A stretch of DNA of 64,000 nucleotides. Source: Armigeres subalbatus (Eukaryota > Arthropoda > Insecta > Diptera > Culicidae). The DNA is taken from assembly GCF_024139115.2 (NCBI RefSeq), contig NC_085141.1:378354995-378418994 (forward strand). The letters run 5' to 3'. The notes beneath the pieces were generated by a model that was given only the letters and a program-made list of their open reading frames with translations, had not been told where the DNA came from and made no database searches. Shown here in pieces: positions 20,841-30,893 of this stretch; the first letter of the stretch is position 1; the number at the start of each line of letters is the position of its first letter. A program made the translations under genes and the position numbers.

Positions 20841-22121
20841 AGGTACACTGGGGGAAGTGGAAAAGGAAAAATCGATAGTGCATGTTTGAATTAGTGTAAA
20901 ACCAGTTTAAATGATCTAAATGCGTTTAATCAAAATGGGCTATCAAAAACAGTCAATTTTGCACCAACTGTGCGGTAATTCATACCATTTTGGTCGCTTG
21001 AAATTTATGGAAAATATTCGAAAATTTTGAGTTGTTTTTCCACTTACCCTAGTGAGATGGGGTAAGTGGATAACCCATATTACTTTGACCTTCAATAGTG
21101 ATGAGTAGTTGCATATAACTAAAATCAATACGATAATTGCTCTGAGTATCTTTTGTGGAATAATTTCATTACCTTAACGGAATAGATCCTCAAGGAATTC
21201 TCGTAATAGCTAGGAGAGGACTGATTTTGACTTCTCGAACACTAAGTGTACGTAAAGTCTATATGTTCGCCCCAAAGATGAACTTTTTAAAGGAAAAATG
21301 GGACTTACAGAGGTATAAACTAATCCACTTAGGTCAACGAATTGAGATGATGTCTGTATGTGCGTATTTGTATGTATGTGTGTGCGCAAAGCACGTTAAA
21401 AATTATAAGCTATTCTTAAGCACTTGTTCTTAACCAATTTGTTCACAAAAAAATAGCATTCAACGGCGAAACTTCTTATGAACAAAAATTAATGTGAATT
21501 ATGCAATATATTTACCTATCAGTGCTATTTTTAACTTTCTTATATATTTTTTATATGTAAAACATGTGATAGGCATCAATACCGATAGGTGGATTAATCA
21601 GGCATTTTCTCATTTATATGAGTCCAATCACCACTGGAATCACAATGATAACAAAGAAAGAACATATTAAGCTTCACAGCTATCGAAATAAACCATGGAG
21701 GGAAGAAAAAAATTGCGTTATTAGAACATTATCCACTTCCCCCGCAGTGTTTGAGACCTGGGGTAAGTGTAAAATCTTTGAATCATTTGCTTTTTTGGTA
21801 CAAACCACTACCAATTGAATAGGATTAGTTTAATTGCATTAGAATGGTCACCTGTGATAAAATTCACTTGAAAAAGTACAATTGGTACAAATTGAATTGA
21901 TTTTATGAATGCAAAAATCAACTTTTCGCGAAACCTAAAATTACAGTTCAAGCGATAACCGTGTTAGTGTATGTATTATACAATTTTCAACATAGTATTA
22001 GTGTGAGCATCAAAGTATATTCTTACACAATGTGTGGTAAAAACTGTAAAGTATGTACAATTCCAATTTTTCGAGTCGATTTTTACACCTAACCCCATTT
22101 TTCTACTTCCCCAGTGTACCT
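20841..22121. mobile_element. TA-site DNA transposon, family A, copy 2
   Basis: The terminal inverted repeats AGGTACACTGGGGGAAGTGG and CTACTTCCCCAGTGTACCT are flanked by TA at 20839-20840 and 22122-22123. Length is 1281 bp. Internal pairs of CCACTTACCC / GGGGTAAGTGG occur near 21040-21070 and 21730-21775, as in copy 1 (923-5240). No transposase is visible. A common repeat with GTACGTAAAGTCTATATG (about 21250) lies inside and recurs inverted near 31090. Confidence 0.85.
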
Positions 22122-22123
22122 TA

Positions 22124-22368
22124 CATAAAAATGAATTTCTGTCTGTCTGAACCTTATAGACTCAGAAAGTTCTGAACCGATTTCCGTGAAAATTTGTATT
22201 CAGAGGTTTCTAGGGCCGGGGATGGTTCTTAGAATGGTTCGAGACCCCTCCCCTCTTTGGAAATGGAGGCTCCCATACAAATGAAGCAAAAATTTCTTCA
22301 TAACTCGAGAATTAATCAGAGAATAAATCAATTTCTGGCGAAACGAAGTTTGTCGGGTTTGCTAGTAT
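22124..22368 (+). mobile_element. Helitron-like or related short element
   Basis: The start GAATTTCTGTCTGTCTGAAC and end ACGAAGTTTGTCGGGTTTGC followed by CTAGT resemble a widespread insect repeat whose 3' end is CTAG with a short GC hairpin, as in Helitrons. A relative ends near 44233 (GTCTGCCGGGTCATCTAGT). No Rep or helicase sequence is present. Confidence 0.4.
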
Positions 22369-22454
22369 AGAAATAAATTAAACATCCGAATAAATAAAGA
22401 AAATCTGCAATCGGAAAACATAACAAAAAAATAACAAATAATAAATAACAACAC

Positions 22455-22625
22455 CTTAAGCTTCTTCTTTTTATTGGCATTGCATCCCTCATTGGGACAT
22501 TGCCGCCAAACTGTGTTCTCATTCAGCACTTCCACAGTTATTAACCACAAAGTTTCTAAGCCTAGTTACCATTTTTTTTAATCGTATATCATGAGGCTGA
22601 ACACGATGATACTTGGTATGGTATT
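22455..22625 (-). mobile_element. SINE fragment (same family as 39715)
   Basis: It shares TTGGCATTGCATCCC, TGGGACATTGCCGCC and CACTTCCACAGTTATTAA with 39715-39945, and continues into ATCATGAGGCTGAACACG. The tRNA-related head is missing. Confidence 0.75.
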
Positions 22626-22629
22626 TCCG

Positions 22630-23930
22630 GTATTTCCGAAAAAAATCAATAAAATACCCCAAGAAATTTTAAAGGAATTTTAATTTCCTATAGGAATTTT
22701 CATTGAAAATTCTAAAAAATCCGAAGAAATTACCATAGGAATTTTTGGTAGAATTTCCTAAACTCCTAAATGAATTCCTAAAAAATAATCCAAGCAATTT
22801 CTAAACCAATTTCGTAGGAAATTCCTACGCGAATTTTTAAAACCTAATGAAATTTCTGAAGGAATTTCAAAAGGAATTTCCGACTGAATTTCCAAAACAA
22901 AATCCTAGAGTATTTTTTAGGCGTTAGAGAATTTCCGGGTTTGGTGTTACTTCAGCAATGAAAACGAAAGTTTTTTCTTTGTCCGACGATTCAATGGGTA
23001 TGTCATCTTTTTTTTTTCAAGTTTTAGTATTTTTAAAGGAATTTCGGAAGGTATTACCGAAATTTCTAAAAGAATTCATAAATGTATTTCTAAATGAATA
23101 ATTTGAAGATCTTCCGAATGATTTCCTGGAGGAAGTTATGATTTCTGAAATTCCTGAAAAAAAATGCTAAAGTAGTTTAAAAAAAATCTCTCAATATTCG
23201 AAGAAACATCCGGAAGTGTTTAGAAATGAATTTAAGGATTTTTCAAAGGAAACCCTGGAAGACTTTCTGTACGAAATCTTTAGGCAATACCTAAAGGAAT
23301 TCTTAAAGAAATCTAAGAATATTAAATTTTTTACAAGATTTCTTGTAAGAATTCGATCACAAATTCCTTAGGAATTTCCTAGACTTTTGTTCTAGAAGTT
23401 TGGAAGGAATTCCTGGGAGAATTTCTAAAACTATTCTTAAAGGAATTGCTGAAGGATTTTTTGCAGGAATTTCAGGAAGACCTGAGGTTTTCCTAAAGAA
23501 ATTCCCGAAGAAAATCCTCATAGATGTTTTGAACAGATTTTTGAGGGAAATTTCGAAGGAATTCCTGGAACAATTTTCGAGGGAATTACTGGATTTATTT
23601 CCGGGACAAATCCCTCCCGGAATTTCCGAAGGAATTTCTAAAGAAATTTTTGGAGTTACATTAAAAAAAAATTACTGGCGAAGGAACAACTACCTGGAGG
23701 AATTCCTGAAGAAATTCTAAAAGGAATTCTCGAAGCAGTTCCTGAAGGAATTCCGAAAGAATTTCAGGAGAAATCTAGGAATTTATTTGGAAATATTCTG
23801 TATTTCTTCCTCAAATGTATTAGGAATTGCTTCGAAAATATGTGCAGGAACTCCTTCGGATATTCCTTTTGAAATTTCTTCAAAACTTCTATTGGAATTC
23901 TTCTTCCTTTAAAAATTGCTCAACGCGCAC
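22630..23930. repeat. Degenerate GGAATTTCCTAAAG-type array
   Basis: Imperfect repetition of AATTTCC, GGAATTCCT and AAGGAATT with irregular spacing (about 20-30 bp) covers about 1.3 kb. Short open frames such as 23400-23720 are translations of the repeat and are not genes. Confidence 0.7.
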
Positions 23931-24296
23931 TAGCAAACGAGCGGTTCCATATGAATTCCTACTAATGTGTTTTATCCAAATTGACCTCTCTAGTCCCCGA
24001 GGAACCTGTGCCAAAGAGCTACTGTTTGAGCTTATCAATTAGGCACCTTAATTTGGAGTTTCGTTCTATGAAAGCTAACAAATATCTGCTTTGATAATTC
24101 CAATTTTTTCTTGCTGTCATATAAACATAATTTCTGGGAAAATTCATCTATTGAGCGGTCTTCGGAAACCCTCTGGGAAATCCGGTACATCTGCAAAAAT
24201 AGCCAATTCCAAATCAGTTCGATCAAAGTTAATTGCCTATTTCCGGGGATTATACCACCCGACTTGGACGTTAATTTACAATGTTTTGAAAACTCA

Positions 24297-24545
24297 TATG
24301 TGAATATGTACGTTATGTGGAAGATATTGATTTGGAAAATGTATTGCGTCCAATTTGGGAGTCTCGAGCTCATTCGGTAGCCTCTAGGTTGCGAAGGCCG
24401 ACGGAGGTCCTTCGCAGCTTAGTTGGTTAAAGCACCAGTCTAGCGTACTGTAGGGCCATGGGTTCGAGTCCCATCGAAGGGAAAGTGGTTACCTCCAATA
24501 CATTTTCCAAATCAATATCTTCCACATAACGTACATATTCACATA
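24297..24545 (+). repeat. Fold-back structure enclosing a tRNA-Ala-like sequence
   Basis: Perfect 50-bp inverted repeats lie at 24297-24346 and 24496-24545 (right arm begins CAATACATTTTCCAAATCAA). Between them is the tRNA-like sequence 24408-24482. The right arm is the normal 3' flank of this tRNA-like repeat (compare 8482-8530), so the left arm is the added inverted copy. Confidence 0.85.
24408..24482 (+). tRNA. tRNA-Ala(AGC)-like sequence, probably SINE head or pseudogene
   Basis: 75 nt fold into a near-complete cloverleaf. The acceptor TCCTTCG pairs with CGAAGGG (one T-G pair) and ends in A. The D stem is GCTT/AAGC; the anticodon stem CAGT/ACTG holds loop CTAGCGT (anticodon AGC); the T arm ATGGG/CCCAT carries TTCGAGT. 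The closing anticodon pair is mismatched. The same sequence with the same 3' flank recurs at 8407 and 30209, which argues for a dispersed tRNA-derived repeat. Function as a tRNA is unproven. Confidence 0.5.
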
Positions 24546-24654
24546 AGAGTTTCCAATTCCAAATGTTCATCCTAGAGCTCTGCGATTTTTCGTCCTCGTT
24601 CATACTGGCGAATTGTGTGTGCAAAGAATAGTCAATGACTTCTGTGACCCCTAA

Positions 24655-25870
24655 ATGCTCTCGAAACAGTTCTTTTCATCGGCCCGCCGCTGTTCAAAAT
24701 CTGTCACGCCTCTGAACTATAATTTCTCACGCCGAAATTATTCCCGAGGAAATTCTGAAGAGTTTTCCGAGGAAAATTCGAAACATTCCCGAGGAAATTC
24801 TTATGCGTTCCATGAGGAAGTTTCGAGGCAATTCAAATTTTGAAGCGATTCCCGAGGAAATTCCGAACTGTTGCTCAAAGAAATATCGAAGTGTTTTTCG
24901 AACAAATTTCAAAGTGTTTCCACAGGAATTTCTGCAGCGTTTTCTGAGAAAATTTCAAAGCGTTTTTCGAGGAAATTCCAAACCGTATCGCGTAGAAATT
25001 TTGAAGCATTTCCCGAGGAAATTCCGAAGCGTTTCTTTAAAAAAAAATCAAAGCTTTTCCCGACAAAATTTTTAAGAGTTTTCGGAGGAAATTTCAAAGC
25101 GTTTTCCGAGGAAATTCCTAAGTATTTCCCAAGAAAATTCCGCCCAAGGAAATTTCCAAATGTACGCCGAAGAAATTTCTAAACGTTTCCCTGTGAAATT
25201 CCAAAGCGTTTACAGGGAAATTTCGAAGCGTTTCCCGATGAGTTTCCTGAGGGAATTACGAAGCGTTTCATGAGAAAATTTCAAAGCGTTTCTCGAAGAA
25301 ATTTCGAAACGTTTCCCAAGGAAATTCCTAAGCGTTTCACGAGGTTATTCTGAAGCGTCTCCTTAGAAAATTACGAAGCGTTCTTTCGAAGAGAAACTTT
25401 AAGAGGAAATTGTGAAGCGTTTCCCGTATAAGTTTTAAAACGTTTCCTGATGAAGTTCCGAAGCGTTTCCTGAGAAAATTTCGAATCGTTTCCTAAGGAA
25501 ATTCCGTAGAGTTTTCTGATAAATTTCCAAATCGTTTTCTAAGGAAATCCCGAAGTATTTCAAGTTTCGAATTGTTTCCCAAAGAAACTTCGAAGTGTAT
25601 CCTGAAGAAAATTTCAATGCGTTTCCTGAAAGAATTCCGAAAATTTTCCCGTGAAAATTTCGTAGCGTTTCCGAGAAAATATTAAAGCATTTCTCTAGGG
25701 AATTCGAAAGCGTTTCTCGAACAAACTCTGACGCATTTCCCTAGGAAATTTGAAACGTTTCCCGAGATAATTTCGAAGCAATCTCCCAAAATTTTGAAAC
25801 GTTGCTCAAGGAACTTCCAAAGCATTTTCCAAGAAAATTTCGAAGATTTTCCTGAAATAATTAAGAGTTT
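24655..25870 (+). repeat. GC-rich cassette plus GAAATTCCGAAGCGTTTCC array
   Basis: A short leader (GGCCCGCCGCTGTTCAAAAT, GTCACGCC) is followed by about 45 imperfect units of about 24-30 bp around GAAGCGTTTCCCGAGGAAATT. The same leader plus array arrangement is seen at 26190-26510, and a GC-rich leader-like segment at 31450-31560. Long open frames on both strands are repeat translations rich in Phe, Lys and Ser. Confidence 0.8.
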
Positions 25871-26189
25871 TTCATTAGTACTTCGTATTTGATTTGTGAG
25901 AATTTCCAAAATGTACTGACGGAAATTAAAAAAAAAAAAATAAACCACCTAATAGTGGCATTGCCTTACTCGCATTTAATCAAGACACCAACCATTTTCT
26001 TTACATCTTTTGAACGCAATAACCGATCATTATCAAATTCAATAGCAATCAACAAGCCAAATAACTCCCGTTTTCCTTGTCCGAGCAAGATATCACAAGT
26101 CAGTCAAGAAGCCGATTGATTCGTTTTGGCAGAACCTCGACCATATGATAACTATTTTGCAGAATATTTGAAGAAACTTCCAGCTAGAG

Positions 26190-26510
26190 GTGTGTGCCGC
26201 CGCCGCCGACATTTTTGCATCGGGGCGCCGCCGTTTGAAATTTGTCACGCCGGTGGTCTATAATTTTCCACGCCGATTCAAAATTGAAGAAATCCACAGA
26301 ATTTTCCGTGGAAAATCCGACTATTCATTGGATTTCCGTAGATTTTTCCGGGTGATCCCGTTAGAATTCCAGATAATTTGCCGTGGAAATACCAATGATA
26401 TCCTTAAAAATTCCATATAATTTTCCGTTGAAATTTCAAAAATCCCACCGTGAAAAGTAAGATAAACGTCGAGTGTAAATTTCGAAGAATTTCCCGTTGA
26501 AATCCAAAAA
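26190..26510 (+). repeat. Second copy of the GC-rich leader and GAATTTCC array
   Basis: The leader GCCGCCGCCGACATTTTTGC, then GTTTGAAATTTGTCACGCC, then AATTTTCCGTGGAAAT units. It matches the arrangement at 24655. Confidence 0.7.
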
Positions 26511-26617
26511 AATATCGTTGAAATAGATTTTTTGAACGGAGAAGAGTCGTTTGGCAGAAAGCCATTTTGTAGAATGCAACAATGCCCAACAAACATTGGA
26601 GGAGAATAAAGCGCTTA

Positions 26618-26915
26618 TGTGACTGTTATTGTTCGAAGATGGTCTAGTAGTCTAGAAATCCAAACATATCGACATAGAGAAAAACCCGAACAAAATATGA
26701 CCAGAACACATCGAAATAAGGAGGTTATCGAGATGTAGAAGGCCCGAATGTATGTAGATTGAAGGGACCGAGAAAACCGTCGACATAGGGAGAGATATCG
26801 ATATATATAGAACATCGACGGAGACGAGCCAGCCTAGGACTGAAAGTCTCATTAATAAAGATTCTAAAAAAAGAAAAAGAACATCGAGATGTAGAGCTTC
26901 GACTGTATAGCTAAA
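26618..26915 (-). mobile_element. TA-site MITE (CAGTCGA..CTC), partial inverted copy
   Basis: This is a diverged inverted copy of 27178-27563, sharing GACATAGGGAGAGATATCGA, ACAAAATATGACCAGAACAC and GAACATCGA. Its right end GCTTCGACTG is followed by TA. It is split by a 59-bp retroelement tail (26819-26877). Confidence 0.75.
26819..26877 (+). mobile_element. Tail-only retroelement insertion, 59 bp
   Basis: The TSD AGAACATCGA occurs at 26809-26818 and 26878-26887. The insert has GAGCCAGCCTAGGACTGAAA and ATTAATAAAG with an A-rich end. It is related to the tail at 14969-15023. Confidence 0.8.
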
Positions 26916-27177
26916 ATTCAATCTATATCTGGTAAAAGAGCGAATGTCGCAAGAGAAAATTCTCTTCGTCGACTTCCCCTCTTTTAAATAAAAACTAACA
27001 AGCAGCCCAAAAAATAATTTAAGTTGAATAAGCTAGTTTTTTGCCTGAAAAAGGCTATATTTGGTTGAATAAGTGCTATATCAGCTTCCAATGTTTGTTG
27101 GGAGAAGATTTATTTGTGGTTTATAACCTCAAAATGCAGGTTCTCATTGTTTTCTAGCTTTCTGACGTGATAAACTA

Positions 27178-27563
27178 CAGTCGACTCTCCACATCTCGAT
27201 GTTCTATATACCGATATCTCTCCCTATGTCGATGGTTTTCTCGGTCCCCTCAATCTACATACATTTGGGCATTCTACATCTCGATAAACTCCCTATCTCG
27301 ATATCTCTCTATCTCGATGTGTTCTGGTCATATTTTGTTCAGGATTCCCTCTCCCTATGTCAATATATTCACATTTCTTGGCTACTAGACCATTTTTGGA
27401 CAATAACAAACACATGAACAACAAGAGATGACATTTGTTTTGTTGTCGTTTTTCATAGCAACGAGCTTTTTTCAATCTAGTACCCATTTCAATTGTCCCT
27501 CCATTCCTTGATCTCTCCTTATCTCAATGGTCCCTTCAATATCGAGATGTGGAGAGGCGACTG
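27178..27563 (+). mobile_element. TA-site MITE with CAGTCGACTCTCCACATCTC ends
   Basis: Terminal inverted repeats of more than 20 bp are flanked by TA (27176-27177 and 27564-27565). Length is 386 bp, with no coding capacity. Ends and target site fit the Tc1/mariner/pogo group. The surrounding blocks 26930-26990 and 27600-27665 are themselves inverted to each other (GAATGTCGCAAGAGA / CTCTTGCGATATTCGC). Confidence 0.8.
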
Positions 27564-27699
27564 TACAAAGAAACCTCCTGCTTGTCACTTTTATTGAAAA
27601 GAGGTGAAGTCGGTGAAGAGAATCCTCTCTTGCGATATTCGCCCTTACTCCAGATAGAGCTTGAATTGTTTGTTGGTAAGTCCAAAAGCTGGTTGGCCT

Positions 27700-28690
27700 A
27701 ATATACTACATTTGGCTGAAGCCCATCTAGTCTAAAATTACTTTGCCGAAAATGTCATTTGGTCGAACAGTTCCTTTGGCTGAAAAAAAAAAGTTGATTG
27801 AATACCTCAATTGCCCGAAAGGGTCATTTGGCCGCAATAAGCATTCGACAGAAAGTGTCGTTCGGCTGAATTGGTCATTTGGCAGAAAATGCTGTTTGGC
27901 AGAAATATTTGTTTTGCAGAAAGGACTTTTTCAGCCAAAGGACTCTTTCTGCCAAACGACCATTTTTACCAAATTAATTTTTCCGACCAAATGATCTAGT
28001 CGGTCAAAGGACTTTTTCAGCCAAATTACATTTTTAGCAAATGTCATTTTCGGTCAAACCGTCAGGTCGAAAATCCTGATACCGTCCTGGACAAACGTTT
28101 AATTCGGCCTAATTGAATTTGGCTAGAAGACTTTTGGCCTAACCAGTTATTCGAATAAATGGCTTTTCGTCGAATGATTTTTCGGTCAAACGACAGATAG
28201 GGCCATTTGGCCGATAGACACAAGGCCGAAAAGGTGTTTGGCCGAATATGACATACGGCCGAAAATGTCATTCAGCTGGCCATTTAGCCGAAAAAGTCGT
28301 TTGGCCAAACAGATGTTTGACCATAATGGTCATTTGGTCAAAAATGTTAATTGGCTAAACGGGTGGATATTTTTGACCATATTACCGTTCAGTAATCAAC
28401 ATTTTCGACCAAATGACCAACTGTCAAACATCCATTTCGGCGTAACGACATTTTCGGCCTTATAACCTATTCAGCTAAACGACCATATAAGCCAAATGAC
28501 GTATTAGGGAAGAATGCTTTTTTGACCAAATTACCAATTCGGCTGTATGATGCTTCGGCCAAATTAAATTTTTGGTCAAACTATTTTACGTTGTTATAAC
28601 CGTTTTGCCCAAATGTTCATTTCGATCAAATACAATTCGGCTAGATGGTTTTTGAATTCGGTCTAATGGCTTTCGCCAAATAATTTTCTT
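27700..28690. repeat. TTTGGCCGAAAATG-type degenerate minisatellite
   Basis: Irregular units of about 20-25 bp around GTCATTTGGCCGAAAA, with many reverse-complement units (TTTCGGTCAAACGAC). The mixture of both orientations suggests repeated local inversion or hairpin-mediated spread. Confidence 0.75.
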
Positions 28691-29695
28691 CTTTTTAATG
28701 ATTCTCCATTGAATTTCCGACGAATTTCTTATGGACAATACAATGAATTCCTTGTAGAAATCCAAAAAAAATCCTTCAAAATCCGATTTCTTTTTCGTTG
28801 AAATAACAAACGGTTTCCAGTATAACAAAAATAAAAACCCAGATTAATCCACCTACAGTGAGATTTTGACCCTTCCTTAATTAAAAGGAAATATTGTCAG
28901 ACTCCAGTATTTAAAACGGGATAAAACTACTCAACCTCCCACGGCGATTGAAAGTGTGAATGACAAATTAATTGCCTACCAAAAGGCGGATTCCATGGTT
29001 TGAGTGACAATAAAATGAATGATTCCGCACTGTACGTCAGGTTGCCTATCTATCAGGCGCTCGTCGGACTGAATAGCTATTGTAACATGTGGTAACATGG
29101 TTGGTTAGAAACTATCGTAACGCTGGCAGCATGTATACTCGTAATTTCCAGAGACCATGATATTAATTAATCCAGAACTAATTTAATCAGTCATTGATCT
29201 GAACGAAACTCAATAGCGTTCAATAATAACATATATTTTGCCTTATGGCTGCCTAATTTTGTAAAACTAATGATGTTTAATACCTTAAAAATGAGCAAGA
29301 TTTATATGGTAGTGAATTTTGGAATTTGCACACATACGCACACATACATGCATATAAGTGGTCTATTAGTATCTCAAAACACGCTCACATTTGTCATCTA
29401 GCTTCCACTAAAGAAATTTTTGAAATCCCTTCAAATTTTTACGTTTTTGCTTTTCTGAGAAGGTTTTGTAGTACATGCTTCTATCTGTACCTCAATTAAA
29501 ATCAATTGTTTCTTTGAAACAAATCCGTAATATAAGCATATTTTCATGTCATATCACTTGTTGTAATTATATTTTCAATATTAAAGTGAATTTGTTTCAA
29601 TTGCCATACATTTTATTTCATAATTCAAGAGGTTTATTGATAGGTTAATACATAACACGCCTGCGTAACGCATACAAAGTGAAATTATAGACACT
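28691..29695. other. Unannotated intergenic region
   Basis: No element ends or coding frames were recognised. A CACACATACGCACACATACA stretch (29330-29350) and a TACCTTAAAAATGAG block (29281), which recurs near 30958, mark worn repeats. Confidence 0.4.
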
Positions 29696-29699
29696 TCCG

Positions 29700-30030
29700 A
29701 AGGAAGGGTCAAAAAACACGTAGAAGCTCTGAACAATTTTGGTTTAAATTCCATAAAATTCCCCTCAGAAATTCCAAAGAATTTCCCATAGAAAATTTGA
29801 AAAAAAAAACCCTTGCAAATTCCAATGAATTTCTTTTGAAAATTTCGAACAATTTGCCGTTGAAATCTAATTTTGTTTTGTTGATGTCCAAATTTTGAAT
29901 AATCTCCCGCGGAAATTCTTAAGAATTTTCCGTGTAAATTTCGAAGAATACTCAATAGAAACTTTCCGTGGATTTTCCGAACATTTTCTTGTAGAAACTC
30001 AAACAATTTTCCTTGGAAATTCCAAAGTTC
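29700..30030 (-). repeat. GAATTTCC-type array, third site
   Basis: Units such as AAATTCCAAAGAATTTCCCA and GTTGAAAT occur with spacing of about 24-30 bp. The frames on the minus strand are repeat translations. Confidence 0.6.
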
Positions 30031-30081
30031 ACTCAGTTAATTGCCTATATTCCGGGGATTTAACCCCCACTTAGACAATAA

Positions 30082-30893
30082 TTTACTATGTTCTGAGAAC
30101 TCATATGCAATTATGTACATTATGTGAAAGATATTGAGTGAAAAAATGTATTGGAGATAACCACTTTCCCTTCGATGGGACTCGAACCCACGAGGGTCGT
30201 ACTGAGGGTCGTGGGTTCGAGTCCCATCGAAGGGAAAGCGGTTACCTCCAATACATTTTTCATATCAATATCTTTCACATAATGTACATAAGGACTGTTC
30301 AGTTTATTGAGAGGACACTTTTACATAACGATATTATGCAGATAGATTGGTCAATTTCGATGGAGTTTGCTTTATCGTATATTATAATATACTGTCAATC
30401 AACTGTACTTTTTGAAAGGAGATAAAACAGTTTAAATTCAACAAAATGGCGCCAATTGTCAAAGCTTCTCAAATTTCGCGTAAACATAAGCTTCCGAACA
30501 GTTTTTTTTTATAAGCAAAATTGACAGTTTGTAAGAAAATTGTAAATCGGCATGTCAATAAAATCATCAAGAAGATCGGAAAGAAACACACTGTCAATGA
30601 TTTGTCGATATCTAGAAACAGTAGAGCCTGTGACAGCCCGAAAACGGGATATAAACGGTTGAAGCTGTTGAAAATCCAACAAATTTAGATTGTTATGAAT
30701 ATCCCAAATTTCTGAGTTAGAATTGTTTCGTTGATAATTGGATTTCATTTCTAGAAGGCCAGACAATATATTCAATAAAAAAAAAACAGACTTCAGAAAA
30801 AAATGATGGTTTAAAAGCATCGACAATACAAGGTGTCCTCTTTATAAACTGAACAGTCCTTAATTACATATGAGTGCTCAGAACATAGTAAAT
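30082..30893 (+). repeat. Palindrome of tRNA-Ala-like 3' halves, split by a transposon
   Basis: The left arm 30082-30193 and right arm 30209-30290 plus 30863-30893 are reverse complements. The spacer is 15 nt (30194-30208). Each arm carries only the T arm and 3' acceptor of the tRNA-like repeat plus its 3' flank. The right arm is interrupted by the TA element 30291-30860. Confidence 0.85.
30291..30860. mobile_element. TA-site DNA transposon with AGGACTGTTCAGTTTAT ends
   Basis: Terminal inverted repeats AGGACTGTTCAGTTTAT.. and ..ATAAACTGAACAGTCCT are flanked by TA (30289-30290 and 30861-30862). Length is 570 bp. An open frame on the minus strand (30826-30509) shows no transposase motif. The left arm of the surrounding palindrome supplies the empty site, which has a single TA. 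Confidence 0.88.

Noticed and set aside
22124..22368. A confirmed Helitron
   Set aside because: Only a CTAGT-type end and family resemblance are visible. The A-T insertion site and 3' hairpin could not be shown firmly, so it is listed only as Helitron-like.
24408..24482. A functional tRNA-Ala gene
   Set aside because: The cloverleaf is good, but the same sequence with the same 3' flank recurs at 8407 and 30209 in degenerate or halved form. That fits a tRNA-derived repeat. A tRNA covariance search and expression would decide.
24803..25182. Protein genes in the long Phe/Lys/Ser-rich frames
   Set aside because: They are translations of the GAAATTCCGAAGCG array in several frames and on both strands.
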